NCBI GenBank assembly: GCA_013397455.1
Contig: VYZB01000030.1
Coordinates: 1,210,334-1,274,333 of the forward strand
Length of the DNA: 64,000 nt
Direction of reading: 5' to 3'
From: Crotophaga sulcirostris
Taxonomy: Eukaryota > Chordata > Aves > Cuculiformes > Crotophagidae
The position numbers and the translations under genes were made by a program. Positions 27,221 through 38,110 of this stretch are shown piece after piece (the stretch's first letter is position 1; each line of letters begins with the position of its first letter). Below the pieces are notes generated by a model. That model did no database searches, had not been told where the DNA came from, and saw only the letters and a program-made list of their open reading frames with translations.

Positions 27221-27658
27221 CTAACCCCTTAGAAGAAAGCACAATTTTGTGGTAATAGTATATTTTGCCTCTGATGAGTTGCTGTCTTTATTGCAGTCAA
27301 TTAAGTCCACAGCCTCCAACAGAGCCTCTTGAGGAGTAAACTCGTGTAGGCAAAAATTAGATTGCTTGAGAGTCAAAACAGGTTTTGTTCTCCCATGTGT
27401 TGAGGAGTTAATCACGAGGTGTAGATCACAGAAACAAGAGACTTTTTGATCTGGGTTATCTGTATCAAATACTTCTAATTTGGTGTTCACACCTCTTAAA
27501 TTCAACAAGACGCCCAGATGTCCAAGCATTACAGAATTCAGAAGGAAACCAAAAAGAATGCCAGGGAATGGTGAGGCTGTGTAAAGCACAATGTCTCCCC
27601 TCGGTAGCACCAGATCCTCAGTCCTGCACAGAAGTGATGGTGACAGTGGTGTACACAT
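27221..27658 (-). other. Open frame of 145 codons, function unknown
   Basis: ATG at 27656-27658 on the minus strand, open to a stop at 27221. The predicted peptide begins MCTPLSPSLLCRTEDLVLPR and has a hydrophobic middle (about residues 26-55) and a Cys-rich tail. No family is recognised. It lies 178 bp beyond the larger minus-strand frame 27837-28799, in a different phase. It may be chance, a pseudogene fragment or part of an unrecognised transcript. Confidence 0.1.
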
Positions 27659-27836
27659 TACCAGTGTTTAAAGTAGAATTCCTGTCATGGGAGAAATGTG
27701 AACTAGAAGGAACTGAATCCCATGTAAAACCACCAGCGGGATACAATTTTTTGCCATGTCAATAGTTTGTACCTGTTTAAGTTACTCAAGCAGCAAGAGT
27801 TAAGAAGAACCAAACGGTTTTGATATAATGATGCTA

Positions 27837-28799
27837 CTAGGTACATTGTATCCCCATTTCTTTATCCTTTCTGTGGAAAGGGAACATGAGAGCTGAGATA
27901 TCTGTTTTTAAGACAAATAGTGTATTACAAGTCCCTTTGGTCTGGTGCCCAGCCTGCAAATGAGAGTCTGACCAGGCCTCTTGTACTGTGATGACAGCGT
28001 ACAGCCACTCTGTAGGAGCATATAAAGAAACCTGGCAAGACAAATGAGAGACTAAATAGTTAAAGTGATAGAGAAGGCAGAGAAATTCATAATTAAAGCT
28101 GTTGAGTCGCAGTAAAAGAAACTCATAGCCTGGAAGGAAAGCAGGTGGGCGAGCAAAGTGTCGTATTTGGAGGTGAAAGTTGGCACTTGAACAGCATTTT
28201 AAAGTACTCCAAAGCCACCTCCACTGACATCTCAGCTGTATTGTATATTCTGTCAGAGGCTCCGGCTGCTCGGTGTATTGTTGCTGTGACTCACACACAG
28301 ACCCTGCTGCTTGCTGCCATGCTAGATATTGTAAAGAGAGACATGGCAGAGGTGTTGTGTGAAACATGAGATAAATATGTGCCGGTTGTTGTTTCAAGGT
28401 CCGACATGCACATGTACCAGTGTGGATGAGTGCTCGTGCACAGAGGTACAAATGTGAAAGCCAGTCCCTGTAGCCTCTGTCAGTTAATTGTATTCTCTCT
28501 GTATAGGTTAAGTGCAGTGTTGGCAAAAAGAACTTGTGAGAATTAGGCTGGAGTTGAGACCAGAAGGATGTGAGGGGGAAGATCCACATGAAATTAATAC
28601 CTAGCCTTTTATTTTCTGCCTGCAGAACAGGAATGTACTCAAGCTTAAAATCCCAGAACCAGTTCCCATGAACGTGGGAAAAGTTCACTTTGAAGTACAC
28701 AATGAAAATCCATCCCTTTTCTGCCCTGGCCAGTCTGTAGCACTTAGTTACGCAGCCCAGATAAAGGATCTTCTCTGGAAGAAGTCCAGGACAGAGCAC
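27837..28799 (-). other. Longest open frame in the window, uncertain coding status
   Basis: A 320-codon frame bounded by stops at 28800-28802 and 27837-27839. Position 28799 begins with GTG, not ATG. The first ATG is at 28587-28589 and would give 250 residues beginning MWIFPLTSFWSQLQPNSHKF. The conceptual peptide is rich in Leu, Trp, Tyr, His and Cys, without a signal peptide, repeat or domain that I recognise. In AT-rich non-coding DNA a frame this long is uncommon, since the next longest here is 145 codons. An unusual residue mix and lack of family similarity argue against a conserved protein. Chance, a pseudogene, or a lineage-specific or non-coding transcript are all possible. Confidence 0.15.
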
Positions 28800-28802
28800 T
28801 CA

Positions 28803-31450
28803 CACTTTCTCATCACTGTCACAATGCAATGTGAAAGGTGTGGGACTGATTCTGTCCTGGAACAGTGCAGATGGACCTGTGATGTGGTGGAAGGACTCTG
28901 TGTGCACAGGGGGGTGTTGCTAGAGAAGTAAAAAGGATGCTTCTAGCTGAGGTGGATTGGCAGAACTATGGAAATTGGTATCTGAGAGAATTGGTTTGCG
29001 GTGTAATGGCCTAAACAAACCGAATCACTGTTCAGACCATGAGCAAAGTCAACGTGCCAGGACAAGGGCTGCTGCCAGAGCAGGAAGGAAAGAACGATGT
29101 AAGACCAAAGAAGAAAAAGCATTCCCTTGCATCCATTTGAGGATGTTCTCTGTATTACCCTCTCTTTCTTCATCTCCCATTCCTACTTCTATTTGTTCCT
29201 GTTAAAACCTGTGGTTTTCTAAATGAAGAAAAAGTTAGTTTCTGGAAAGTCAAACTTCATTTTTAAAATAACAGTAGTATGCTTTATGGTTAGACTTTCA
29301 AATATATCCATAACCATTTAAAAATACATAATCAGCAGCTTTATCTATGGCACATTATTCACCATTTAGACTATAATGGCTTCCTTTTAGGTGTTAACAG
29401 ATACTTACTACCTTAAATCCTTATTTCAATATAAGCTAGAGTTTGAGGATATGGACTTGAAAGGCAGAATAAGCAGCAGCAGCAGCTGAATCCCAGAACA
29501 AGAATCTTCTATCAGGCCAGTATCATCAGAAATTAAGAATAAGGGAAGAATATAAAGCATCTCTATCTATTTCTCTGTCTAATCTGTTTGTTCTGTCTAG
29601 TCTACCCAACAAGTTTTTACATCACACTCTGTACTTTGGAATTGTTTCTGAAGATGCCATTTTATAGTATCCTCCAGAAAGCATCAGCTTCTCATTAAAA
29701 GATAAAAGTCCAATGCAATTCAAAGAGAAAGCAAACACCCATTTCAAATAATAAAACAGTGTTTCATCTTCCATTGAGCTGCAGGGGGCAGCCAAGAATT
29801 TGGGTAAAATATTGCTACCTGGATTTATCTTGTCAAGCTTTCCATAGTATTAATACTTATTTTTTTGTTCTAGCACACAGCTTGTGTTTTCATCTATGAA
29901 TAAGTGAATCATAAGAAGAGAGGATCTGCTGTAGTACCTCAGTACAGTCAAGTGTCCTTTCTGAGAGGGCTCAGCGTTGGAGATTTCAGAGGGATGCAGG
30001 GAATTGCCGTAGTGGACAATTGCAGAATGCCCATACCCTCTAGGGAATTCCTTTCTGTCTTCAGACAGCGATTTATTTATACCTGGAAATAGGAGAATTT
30101 GTAGCCTTTCCGAATAATTTTAATAACAATAATCCTATCTAATGAAATGTTCCAGTGCTCTCTTTTTCTATACAGGTGCCTAAAGCTTTTTGAATCTTGC
30201 ATTGCTCCTGGCTACACCCTGTTATCTCATGAATTTTATAGATTAGGTATGTGTCGTGCAGGAAGAAAAAAAAAGTTTTTCCTTTCATCAGCTGGTTTTC
30301 TTCTACCTTTGCAAATGCACCTTTGTCCTCTGCTGTAAGAGAGAATATTTGGGAGTGCCCAAATTACCAGTTATTTTGTAAGTAACTATCACCTCCCTTC
30401 TTGTGCATCTGATCATGAAAGATGCTCAATATTTTTAGTCTTCCTATGCCTCTGACTGTTTTTGCCACCTGCTTTGTAACCCTGTTTGTTTATGTGGTAT
30501 CTTTTAAAGACATAAGAAGACAAGAATTCAAGATGGTTTTGCTAGGGAAGGTGTTGCATTTGTTAAAGTAACAGTTTTGTAATATATTCAGTGTGGTCTC
30601 TATGTTTTGCCGTTGTGGTTTAGTGTTTTTAGTATGGATGGTAGGTTCCTGGAACAATAAGGCTACAAATAAGGTGGGGAAGGAAACCAGAGTCCCTCAT
30701 GTGAAAGTGCGTGCCTATAAGAAATCATGTCATTTTTTTACACCTTCTAGATTTCACTGCTATCTCTGTGACCTGAAGACAGTGATTGTTCTTGCCTAAA
30801 TAGCCCAGAAAGGACCATATAGAAAAGAGACAAACAAATGGATGAGGATGTGATGCTGACAGTTTGTGGTTGGTGCAGAACAGGGAACAAAAAAGACTGA
30901 GGGTCCCTCTAAGAAGTGGATATGGAAGGGTGAGGGCAGGCCAAAACAAGCCCTCTGCCTGCCTTCTTCTGCCCCCCATGGAAGTGATTCTCAGTGCCAC
31001 AAAGAATCTGATGCCTTTGTTGCAAGAGCTCAGGACTAAAAATAAAGGCTGGGTGGAAATATAAATAATGGACTAAGCTGAAAAATTGATTTAGGCACTT
31101 TGACAGTGTCTCTGAGGTGTCTTTGCTCCTTTCAAGGAACAGCAGATTGGAGACATGAGCTGCAGAAACACAGCTTTTGTTCACTTTTCTCTCTTGCTTT
31201 TTAAAATCATACCCAAACTCTTATTGTGCAAATGTACTCTTCGGGATCAAAGACTCATCTCCAAGCAGAGAAAGTCCTTGGAGATCAAGGCCTGAAGGCT
31301 AAGCCCACAGTGCTGCTGCTGGCTGTGTGCTAGTCTATTTGGGAAATCTAGTCATGCATGACCCAGCACCTGGTTGTACAGTGAAGTTGGGAGCAACGTA
31401 CTCGGCATCCTTGTATAACTTTTGATCTTTGTTCTCTTTGCCAGCTCAGG
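28803..31450. other. Non-genic DNA
   Basis: No gene recognised. A short CAG run sits near 29477-29488, and a CTCF-like word is listed separately at 29781-29796. The longest open frames are about 90 codons, overlapping on both strands near 30.7-31.2 kb, with no domain. Confidence 0.5.
29781..29796 (+). promoter_or_regulatory. Weak CTCF-like motif
   Basis: GCTGCAGGGGGCAGCC matches the right half of the CTCF core (AGGGGGCAG) but lacks the CCA at the left. It is a low-specificity match by eye. Confidence 0.2.
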
Positions 31451-31466
31451 CCCCTCTGGTGGCCAT
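31451..31466 (-). promoter_or_regulatory. CTCF-like motif
   Basis: On the minus strand the word reads ATGGCCACCAGAGGGG, close to the vertebrate CTCF core (TGGCCACCAGGGGGCGC), with the CCACCAG and AGGGG parts intact. It stands in otherwise AT-rich unique DNA, where such a word is unlikely to be common. Occupancy cannot be judged from sequence. Confidence 0.4.
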
Positions 31467-33383
31467 AGTCCATCAGGAGTTTACCTCACCAGTCTCAGAT
31501 GTCTGTAAGACTCTTCTTTAATGCAACATCTACTAATTCCTTAAATTTCCCAGAAATTGAATACTCTGGCATAGGGGCTGGAATTTACTCTAGGTAACCA
31601 GCTATTGGCAAAAAAAAGCAATAGAAAGGTTTAGTGAAACTTTGGATATAATTTCCCCTGCAGGTATGGCAGAAACAGCATACCTGTTTGCACAGTGATC
31701 TTTCCTGCCTTGTGGTGCTTTCCTGCTTTTACTGCATCCCTTGTGGGATGCTGGATGTTTGTGCTAAGGTGGCTACTTTTAACACAGCTTAAACACAACT
31801 CACAAACAGGACTGCCATTGATTCATCATTAAAAATATCCTTGACATATTGTGTCATCACAATTTGTGATGCTAATTGCTGGCAGCACTATTCTACCTTG
31901 AATGTTACACAGAAAGCCCCGGTACATTTTGTTTTATTTTTTGGTGAGGGGAGTCTTTTAGTTCTACTCCTTTCTTTTCTTTTCTTTTTTATTTTTTTTA
32001 ATATTTCCCTGAAAGTTGTATAAAAGCTATGAGGATAGGTCTTTAATTCTAGGAAGGTAACACTTCCTATCCCCTGCAGTGTTTTTCAGTTGGTTGGATT
32101 GTTTTTATTTGAACAGCAAATTGCAGGGGGAGGTGGGGAGAGTAGGGGGTGGTGTATGGTAGGGACTTCATTCAAAATTTTTTAAAATGCTGGATGAGTT
32201 ACCCGAATAATTAAAATGGGAACAGGCCAAATTTCCTTTCTTTTCACAAGAGTGCTGAAGACAGAGGGAGACAGAGAAGACTGCTTATCCTCCAAGAAAG
32301 ACCTTTCCTCCCACACCAGGAAAATAATATTGGAATTATATCAGGGAGCCTCGAGAGCTTCAAGAGCAGTGAAACCCAGATCCCTGCTGTGTCTCCCTTA
32401 ACCCTCGCTGAGTGAAATTCATGTGCAGTTTGCAGCCTTGGTGCATTTTCCTCTCAGCTACATTTTTGGCTGATGTCAACTAATCTAGAGTCTTTGCACT
32501 TTCTGAATATCCAGACTACCCCCATATATAGCAGCGGCACAAGTATGCTTGGAGAATTTCCCTACTTGTCCCCATCTTCCTCTTGTAGAAATTGCCTGTG
32601 CTCTGTAATGGCTCAGAAAATATAGACATGGAGGCATACTCCCTTGTTTAGTCCAAGCTGATGGGTCAGAAGTGGTGATTAATAGGATAGGAAATGTATT
32701 TCTCTTCTGCAGTCTGTAAGGGAAACTCACTGGAACTAAATTAATCATGAAACAGATGCAAAGAAGAGAACAGATTAGCAGGGAATTAACTCATTAATTA
32801 GATTCATACCAAAGTTCAAGAGAGGGTTTCCTTCAACATAACGACCAAGTTCAAAGATCATCAAGGGCTGGACTTGTGGGGGCACAGTATTTTGCTTCTG
32901 AACTCTGTCAGGTTTTATCTTAGCCCAACATTTGCCTGGGTATAATAGCATAACAAAAGTGCTGCTTGGAAGGAATGTGGGAACTAGCAATGTCTAACCT
33001 TAGAGTGCCCACAGGTGAAAGCTATTATCAGCCAATTCACCTCACTAAACCCTGCTTTCTGGTGTTAACACAGGTGCAGGAGCCCTCTCAATTGTGCCAC
33101 CTCACTATATTTAGAGCTCGATTGCAAGTCCTCCTGTGAATTGCAGCAGCTTGTTGGAGTGTGTTTTTCCAGTGTGAGGGTGAGCAGAATCCATGTGTAT
33201 ATTTAAATAAGGTAAAGTGCTAAACCATTCTTCTCTATGCTGCACTTCCCTGGACCCTCAACCCACCTTCTTTGTCTCAATTCACAGTGGCAGGGTGGGA
33301 TGGAGGTAAATTACTGCGTGTTTCTAAGGAGGTGGGATTTGGCTGCAGTCTCCTCGTTGTTCTAATGGGATGCTTCTCTACAT
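31467..33383. other. Non-genic DNA
   Basis: Contains a TTTCT-type T-rich tract at about 31970-32003 and a G-rich patch at about 32125-32160. No gene or transposon recognised. Confidence 0.5.
31970..32003 (+). repeat. (TTTCT)n / T-rich simple repeat
   Basis: TTTCTTTTCTTTTCTTTTTT-type run passing into T8 and A. Confidence 0.75.
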
Positions 33384-33716
33384 GCTCTCTACAACTACCT
33401 GAAAGGAGGTCGTAGTGAGGCACGTGTTGGACTCTTCTCCTGAGTAACTACCAAAAGGATGTGAGGAAATGAACTCAAGTTGCATCAGAGGAGGTTTAGA
33501 TTGGATATTAGGAAAAATTTCTCTACTAAGAGAGTGGCTAAGCATTTGGAACAGGCTGCCTAGGGAAGGGATGGAATCGCTATCCCTGGAAGTGTTCAAA
33601 TCGCATGTAGATGTGGCAGTTCAGAACATGGTTTAGTAGGCATGGTGGTGCTGGGCTGACAGTTGGACTTGATGATATTAGAGATCTTTTCCAACCTTAA
33701 TGGTTATATGATTCTC
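33384..33716 (+). mobile_element. CR1 LINE, 3' fragment, plus strand
   Basis: About 330 bp of CR1 3' end. It starts within the ORF2 C-terminus (TACAACTACCTGAAAGGAGG, coding YNYLKGG) and passes through GGTTTAGATTGGATATTAGG, GGAACAGGCTGCC and TTGGACTTGATGATATTAGA to ATATGATTCT. The tail is short and decayed. Strong 5' truncation and moderate divergence suggest a mid-age insertion. The minus-strand frame at 33378-33599 is only its antisense shadow. Confidence 0.95.
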
Positions 33717-35539
33717 TGCTCCCCTCTTAAGCTGGACTGCAGCTCAGAATCGAGGTTAATTTAGGATCCACACAGCAGCGTTCTTCCTAAATCAAGATTC
33801 ACACTGCTTGTCTTGTTCATTGCACTTTACCACAACCTTGCTTGCTGTGCAAGAGGAATGTCTTCCTTCATTTTGCCAAGTACAGATACTCTGGTGAAGG
33901 GAACCTAGGAGGGAAGAGCTCCCTTTGCAGTTACCCATTATTCTGTGCTGCAAAAAGACCTATCCAATTCCCTGTAGGCTCTGCGTAGCCTTTGGAGTGA
34001 GACCTGCTTCTACCCAGATGCCAGAAGGCCCCTATTACCAAGCTGTGTAACACATCACGCTACTGCACAGTGGAGCTGGTGATCAGTGTGTTGAGCCTTG
34101 TTTTTGTAACGTGTTCTTAATGAACTAACAAACCAGAGCTAAACACTAGTTGAAATGAGAGTGAATCCATGTGAGAAAGGCCCCCTGCTTTCTGACTTAC
34201 CCTTTTTCGTATTTTGCTTTTATACTTCTCAGCATGAACGCAATCAAACCGTACTCAGGATCATCTGAGCTGCCTATTTGCCACTTAGGACTTTCTGGGT
34301 AGTGAAGTCTCCACATTGTTTATTTAGAGTTAAGTGTTCTGCCGGGTCTCTTATCACTTTCTGTAAATAACAACTGTCCTTGGAATTCTTCAGGCTGATT
34401 ACTGAGACTGACAATCTGTGTGTTTTGAGTTGCTGAGCCATATTAATCCCTAATATACTCAGTTCTGTGGATGGAAAAGCTAATGCATTGAGGATGATAC
34501 AAGTGATAAAAGACAAAGGACTTATTCTTCTTGGACACCTGAAGTACTTTTGTTGTGACGTGAATAAATATCTCAGCAGCTACAGTGCATATTCCTCCTG
34601 TGCATAAAGTGTCAAAGGAATCTGCCTTTGAATCCAGCACAACAGAGATTTTATTGTGCCAGAGTTAATTCGTTTCTAGAAAATACAAGACACACTTTAT
34701 TTTACCTACCTGTAGCTTGCATGGTAAAGTTTATTCTACTTAATGATGAAGTTAATGAGGGGCGGGAAACACAGAGAAAGAAAATTACACCCAAGTCCTT
34801 CAAACCCACCGAAAGTGAATTCATCAACTTTATTAACCATCTAAATATTAAGAATTTGACCACATTAGTTACCAAATAATCTCTTTACAGTCATTGAAAG
34901 CAATTCATCCCATCTGTCTTGCACAATTTTCATAGGTTCCATTTCAATTTAGTAGTGGCATAGAGAAAGCTATCTCACCAGAGGGTGGGGAAAAAAAAGA
35001 AAACAGAAGGCGTAGTCTATGGCTGTAGTCTGTTCTCCTTCTTATTTTAGAGTCTGAGCCTCTTCCTAATGGAATGTGGAAGCTGGAAATGTGTATATTG
35101 AGAGACATCTACTAGCAGCCATTGCTAAATTGAGAAAATTAAAGGAAATATCTGGTCCATAGCCTATATAAAACCTAATCCAGAGTTTGTGCTATGATAA
35201 TTCAGTCCTGTATAATCCACACCAGACTGATGAAATATCAGTTTCTACTGTGGATTTTTTTAAATTGAAGAATTCATTGTGCTTTTGATTAGGACAGTTA
35301 AGAATGCAGAGTACACATTCAGTAAGCAAAACACTTCTGCTTTTAGTATAGCAAAATGCTTTTCTGACTCTTTTGTTTCCGTCCTTCAGTCACAACAAAG
35401 CAATGTTGCAAGTGGCTCCAGAGAAACAAAGCCTAGAATAGAAAAGGGATTTAGAGAGAAGAGAAGAGATGAGATTAGATGAAACTCATAAGAAAAAGAA
35501 TTCCCAGTACCATGTTCCCAGCTCAGCCTTCTGAAGGGA
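33717..35539. other. Non-genic DNA
   Basis: Unique DNA. An 83-codon open frame at 34628-34879 starts at TTG, shows no known domain and is considered chance. No RNA gene or transposon recognised. Confidence 0.5.
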
Positions 35540-35740
35540 AGCCCTGTGTTCCTCATCTGTTATGATTCAATTGGCAGCTCTGCCTAGATTGGCCTCTCTC
35601 CCTCATCTATAAACTAATACCCAGTGATAACAGCCCTACAAAGCCTGGTGGCTGCTGATGCGTTGTACACAGCTGCCATTAATCTACTTGTGCCTAACAG
35701 CTCATCAATGAAAGCTCATTCTAATTCCCTTCCTTCAGAT
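35540..35740. promoter_or_regulatory. Candidate conserved non-coding element
   Basis: A compact block with CCCAGTGATAACAGCCC, GGTGGCTGCTGATGCGTTG, AGCTGCCATTAATCTACTTG and AATGAAAGCTCATTCTAATT. It combines an E-box-like CAGCTG, homeodomain ATTA cores and one retained CpG, with no repeat similarity that I recognise. By texture it is among the most enhancer-like stretches in the window. This is inference without alignment. Confidence 0.3.
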
Positions 35741-36189
35741 CTTCTATGGACTTTTGGTGAGGAGGACTGAGTTTGCAAGAAAGGAGTGACCTGTATTACT
35801 CCCTGCATTTAGCTATAGCATGAGCAAGTTTGGCCAAGTTTTCCTTTAACACTGCACAGTTCAATCAGTGCACATTGGTATAGACTTGCACTTCCTCATC
35901 TTCCTGTCTTTTCACCTCACAGTGATTTGCTTTTAAACACTGATGTGTCTGGTAGTGATTGGACTGCCAACCACAGTCCTACCAATTCATCCCGGTCCTG
36001 ATATGTAACTATTTCTTCTAAGGTCAGTGAAAAGTAATGAAAGTTGTCCTACACTGCTCTAGCACACCTGACCTCTTAGTGTCCTGCTGCTCCTTTGCCT
36101 CTGCCCTGCCGATTTGTACTGAAATTATTCCCCCTATGTTAACATTGCAGGTAACAAACTTTTAGCTTCATTTGTGTTTGCATAAACTC

Positions 36190-36570
36190 AGAAATTAAGC
36201 GCTAGCAGGGATTTAAACAGGTCATCTGTTTTTAACAGTAAGGATCAGCTTTATCTGTATCATTCCTGATACATTACTCTGATCTTTTCTTAAAGAGCTC
36301 TAATAATGGAATTGCCAGACTCTCTCTAAATAATCTATTTCAGCTCCTACTATACTTATGTTTTCCAAGTATCTAGCTTGAGCCATGTCTTGCTACAGGA
36401 AGTCCTTGCCAGTTATTTTTTTGCCCTACGCAGCCTAGACATAGAGAAGAGATTATTTGCTTTTCAGTGCTGGCTACTGAACCCTTTTCAGTTGGGTCAA
36501 GTCCTCCTTGAACTGCTTTGCCCCAGCTGGGAACAAAACACTAGCAGAGAATTACAACTTATTCAAGAAT
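36190..36570 (-). mobile_element. Ancient CR1 (turtle/L3-like), part 1 (3' side)
   Basis: Minus-strand old CR1 or related LINE. Plus-strand words such as AATGGAATTGCCAGACTCTC, AATAATCTATTTCAGCTCC and CTTGCTACAGG follow the order of the antisense 3' region of old amniote CR1 copies, as I remember it. It is strongly diverged. It continues after the younger CR1 tip at 36571-36686. Confidence 0.6.
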
Positions 36571-36686
36571 AGGTTGGCTGGGGCTTTGAGCAACCTGGTC
36601 CAGTGGAAGGTATCCCTGCACATGGCACTGGATTAGGAAATACATGATCTTTAAGGTCCCTTCCAATTCAAACCATTCTATGATTT
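36571..36686 (+). mobile_element. Young CR1 3' tip nested in older CR1
   Basis: 116 bp of avian CR1 3' end on the plus strand: AGGTTGGCTGGGGCTTTGAG, CAACCTGGTCCAGTGGAAGG and TTTAAGGTCCCTTCCAATTC, ending ATTCTATGATTT. It sits inside the older minus-strand CR1 and so inserted later. The word AGAATAG occurs at the left junction, with a near copy (CAGAATAG) just after the right end. This might be a short target duplication, but CR1 often leaves none. Confidence 0.9.
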
Positions 36687-38110
36687 AACAGAATAGTGCT
36701 GGATCAAGAGAGAACAGATTCATTTATGTCTTTCCATATTACATTATTTTTTTATACCCACCCATTATTGTATTTGCATTTTTGTGATAGAAAGCAATGG
36801 GTCACTCATATTCGACTTGTAATCTTCAATAATGCAAATTGTTTTTTTTCTAGGAGAAATGTTACCTTGTCATTGCTCCTCATTTGTGTGTTCGTACCAT
36901 TGATTATTCCTGTCTAATTGTAGTAACTTGTACTTGACCTTATTGAATTGCAACTGTTTTCTTCAGGCTACATCTCCAGGTTGTCAAAATGATTTTGAAT
37001 TTTAAGACAGTCTTTGTCTTACTTTGGTTTCATCTGCAAATCGAATTAACATGCTTCCTATTTAATCTAAATATATAATGCAAATACTAAATTGTGTCAG
37101 ATCCATGACTGAGTCCTGCAGCAGCTCATTGAACACATCTATCTGTTTTGACAGTGAAACACTAAGAACTGCTTTCTGAGTACAATTCTATAAAGAGTTC
37201 ATATATTTGCACTGCCATAGTTCATCTAGACCATGCTGCATATTTGCTCTGAGAATTTGTAGTAGTTTCAGAAAACTTTACCAAGAGACATCTTGTCCAC
37301 TGTATATTCCCCTGATAACTTCTCACAGAGGCAAATTAGAATGGGTCATCATAATTTGTTCCTTACAAAGCTGTGTTAAGTGATACCAACTTCTTTTCTC
37401 ACACGTTCTTCCAAATAGTTTTTGTTCTGAGGAACTGGTGTTAAGCTGACAGGTCTGTCGTTTGCTGTCTTCTCCTTTTTTCTGTTTTCAAAAGATAGTT
37501 ACTGTACTGTGTCAGTTACCTAGTTCGTCACCAATTCTTCTTAAGTTCTAAAATAATAATCATTAACAACTTTGAGATTGATTGAGTCAGTTCCTTAGAG
37601 CTGCGGGAGGAATATAGCAGATTCAGCTCATTTGGAAAGATCTAAGCTATGTAACTTTTCCATCTTATTCCTTTTGTATTCTAGCCCTCCTTTACTCCTT
37701 TGTTAGTTCTTAACTATGTTAATTCATCACAGTTGACCTTTTTATGAAAATTGGTGCAAAATCGCTCTTCTCAGCCTTATTGTCAATAGGTTTTCCTTCT
37801 CTGGAAAGTGGACTAACAATTTATGCTGCCTTTTTCTACTAATAAACTTAAAGAATTATATCCTTTTCAGTGTGGTGTCTTTGCCTGTCTCTTCTCGCTT
37901 TGTGCCTTCATTTTTCAAACTTTATTCCTGGCTGTTCTTTCTGTCCTTTTGGTCTTGTTCGTATTAACCAATTTATTTGAATACTTTTTTCAACTTCATT
38001 TGTACTTTTGCCGTACATTTAAAGTCCAAGACCTTGTGTGACCAAGTTATTCTCTTAACACTTCGGCTGTCTTTTTGTGTAATAACATAGTTTGCATTTA
38101 TGTCATTTTT
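36687..38110 (-). mobile_element. Ancient CR1 (turtle/L3-like), part 2 (reverse transcriptase part)
   Basis: Continuation of the old minus-strand LINE. The plus strand shows, in consensus order, GACTTGTAATCTTCAATAAT, GACCTTATTGAATTGCAACT, CATCTGCAAATCGAATTAAC, GACTGAGTCCTGCAGCAGCT, ATTTGTTCCTTACAAAGCTG and TGTTAAGCTGACAGGTCT. The last word (37439-37456) reads RPVSLT on the minus strand, a reverse-transcriptase signature of the CR1/L2/Jockey group. Many stops and indels show it is long dead. Similarity fades after about 38.1 kb, so that border is approximate. Plus-strand open frames at 36378, 37823 and 38092 are antisense artefacts. Confidence 0.8.

Noticed and set aside
33378..33599. 73-codon minus-strand open frame
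   Set aside because: Antisense shadow of the CR1 at 33384-33716.
37823..38041. Hydrophobic 72-codon open frame resembling a membrane peptide
   Set aside because: Lies in antisense of the ancient CR1. The hydrophobicity comes from T-rich sequence.
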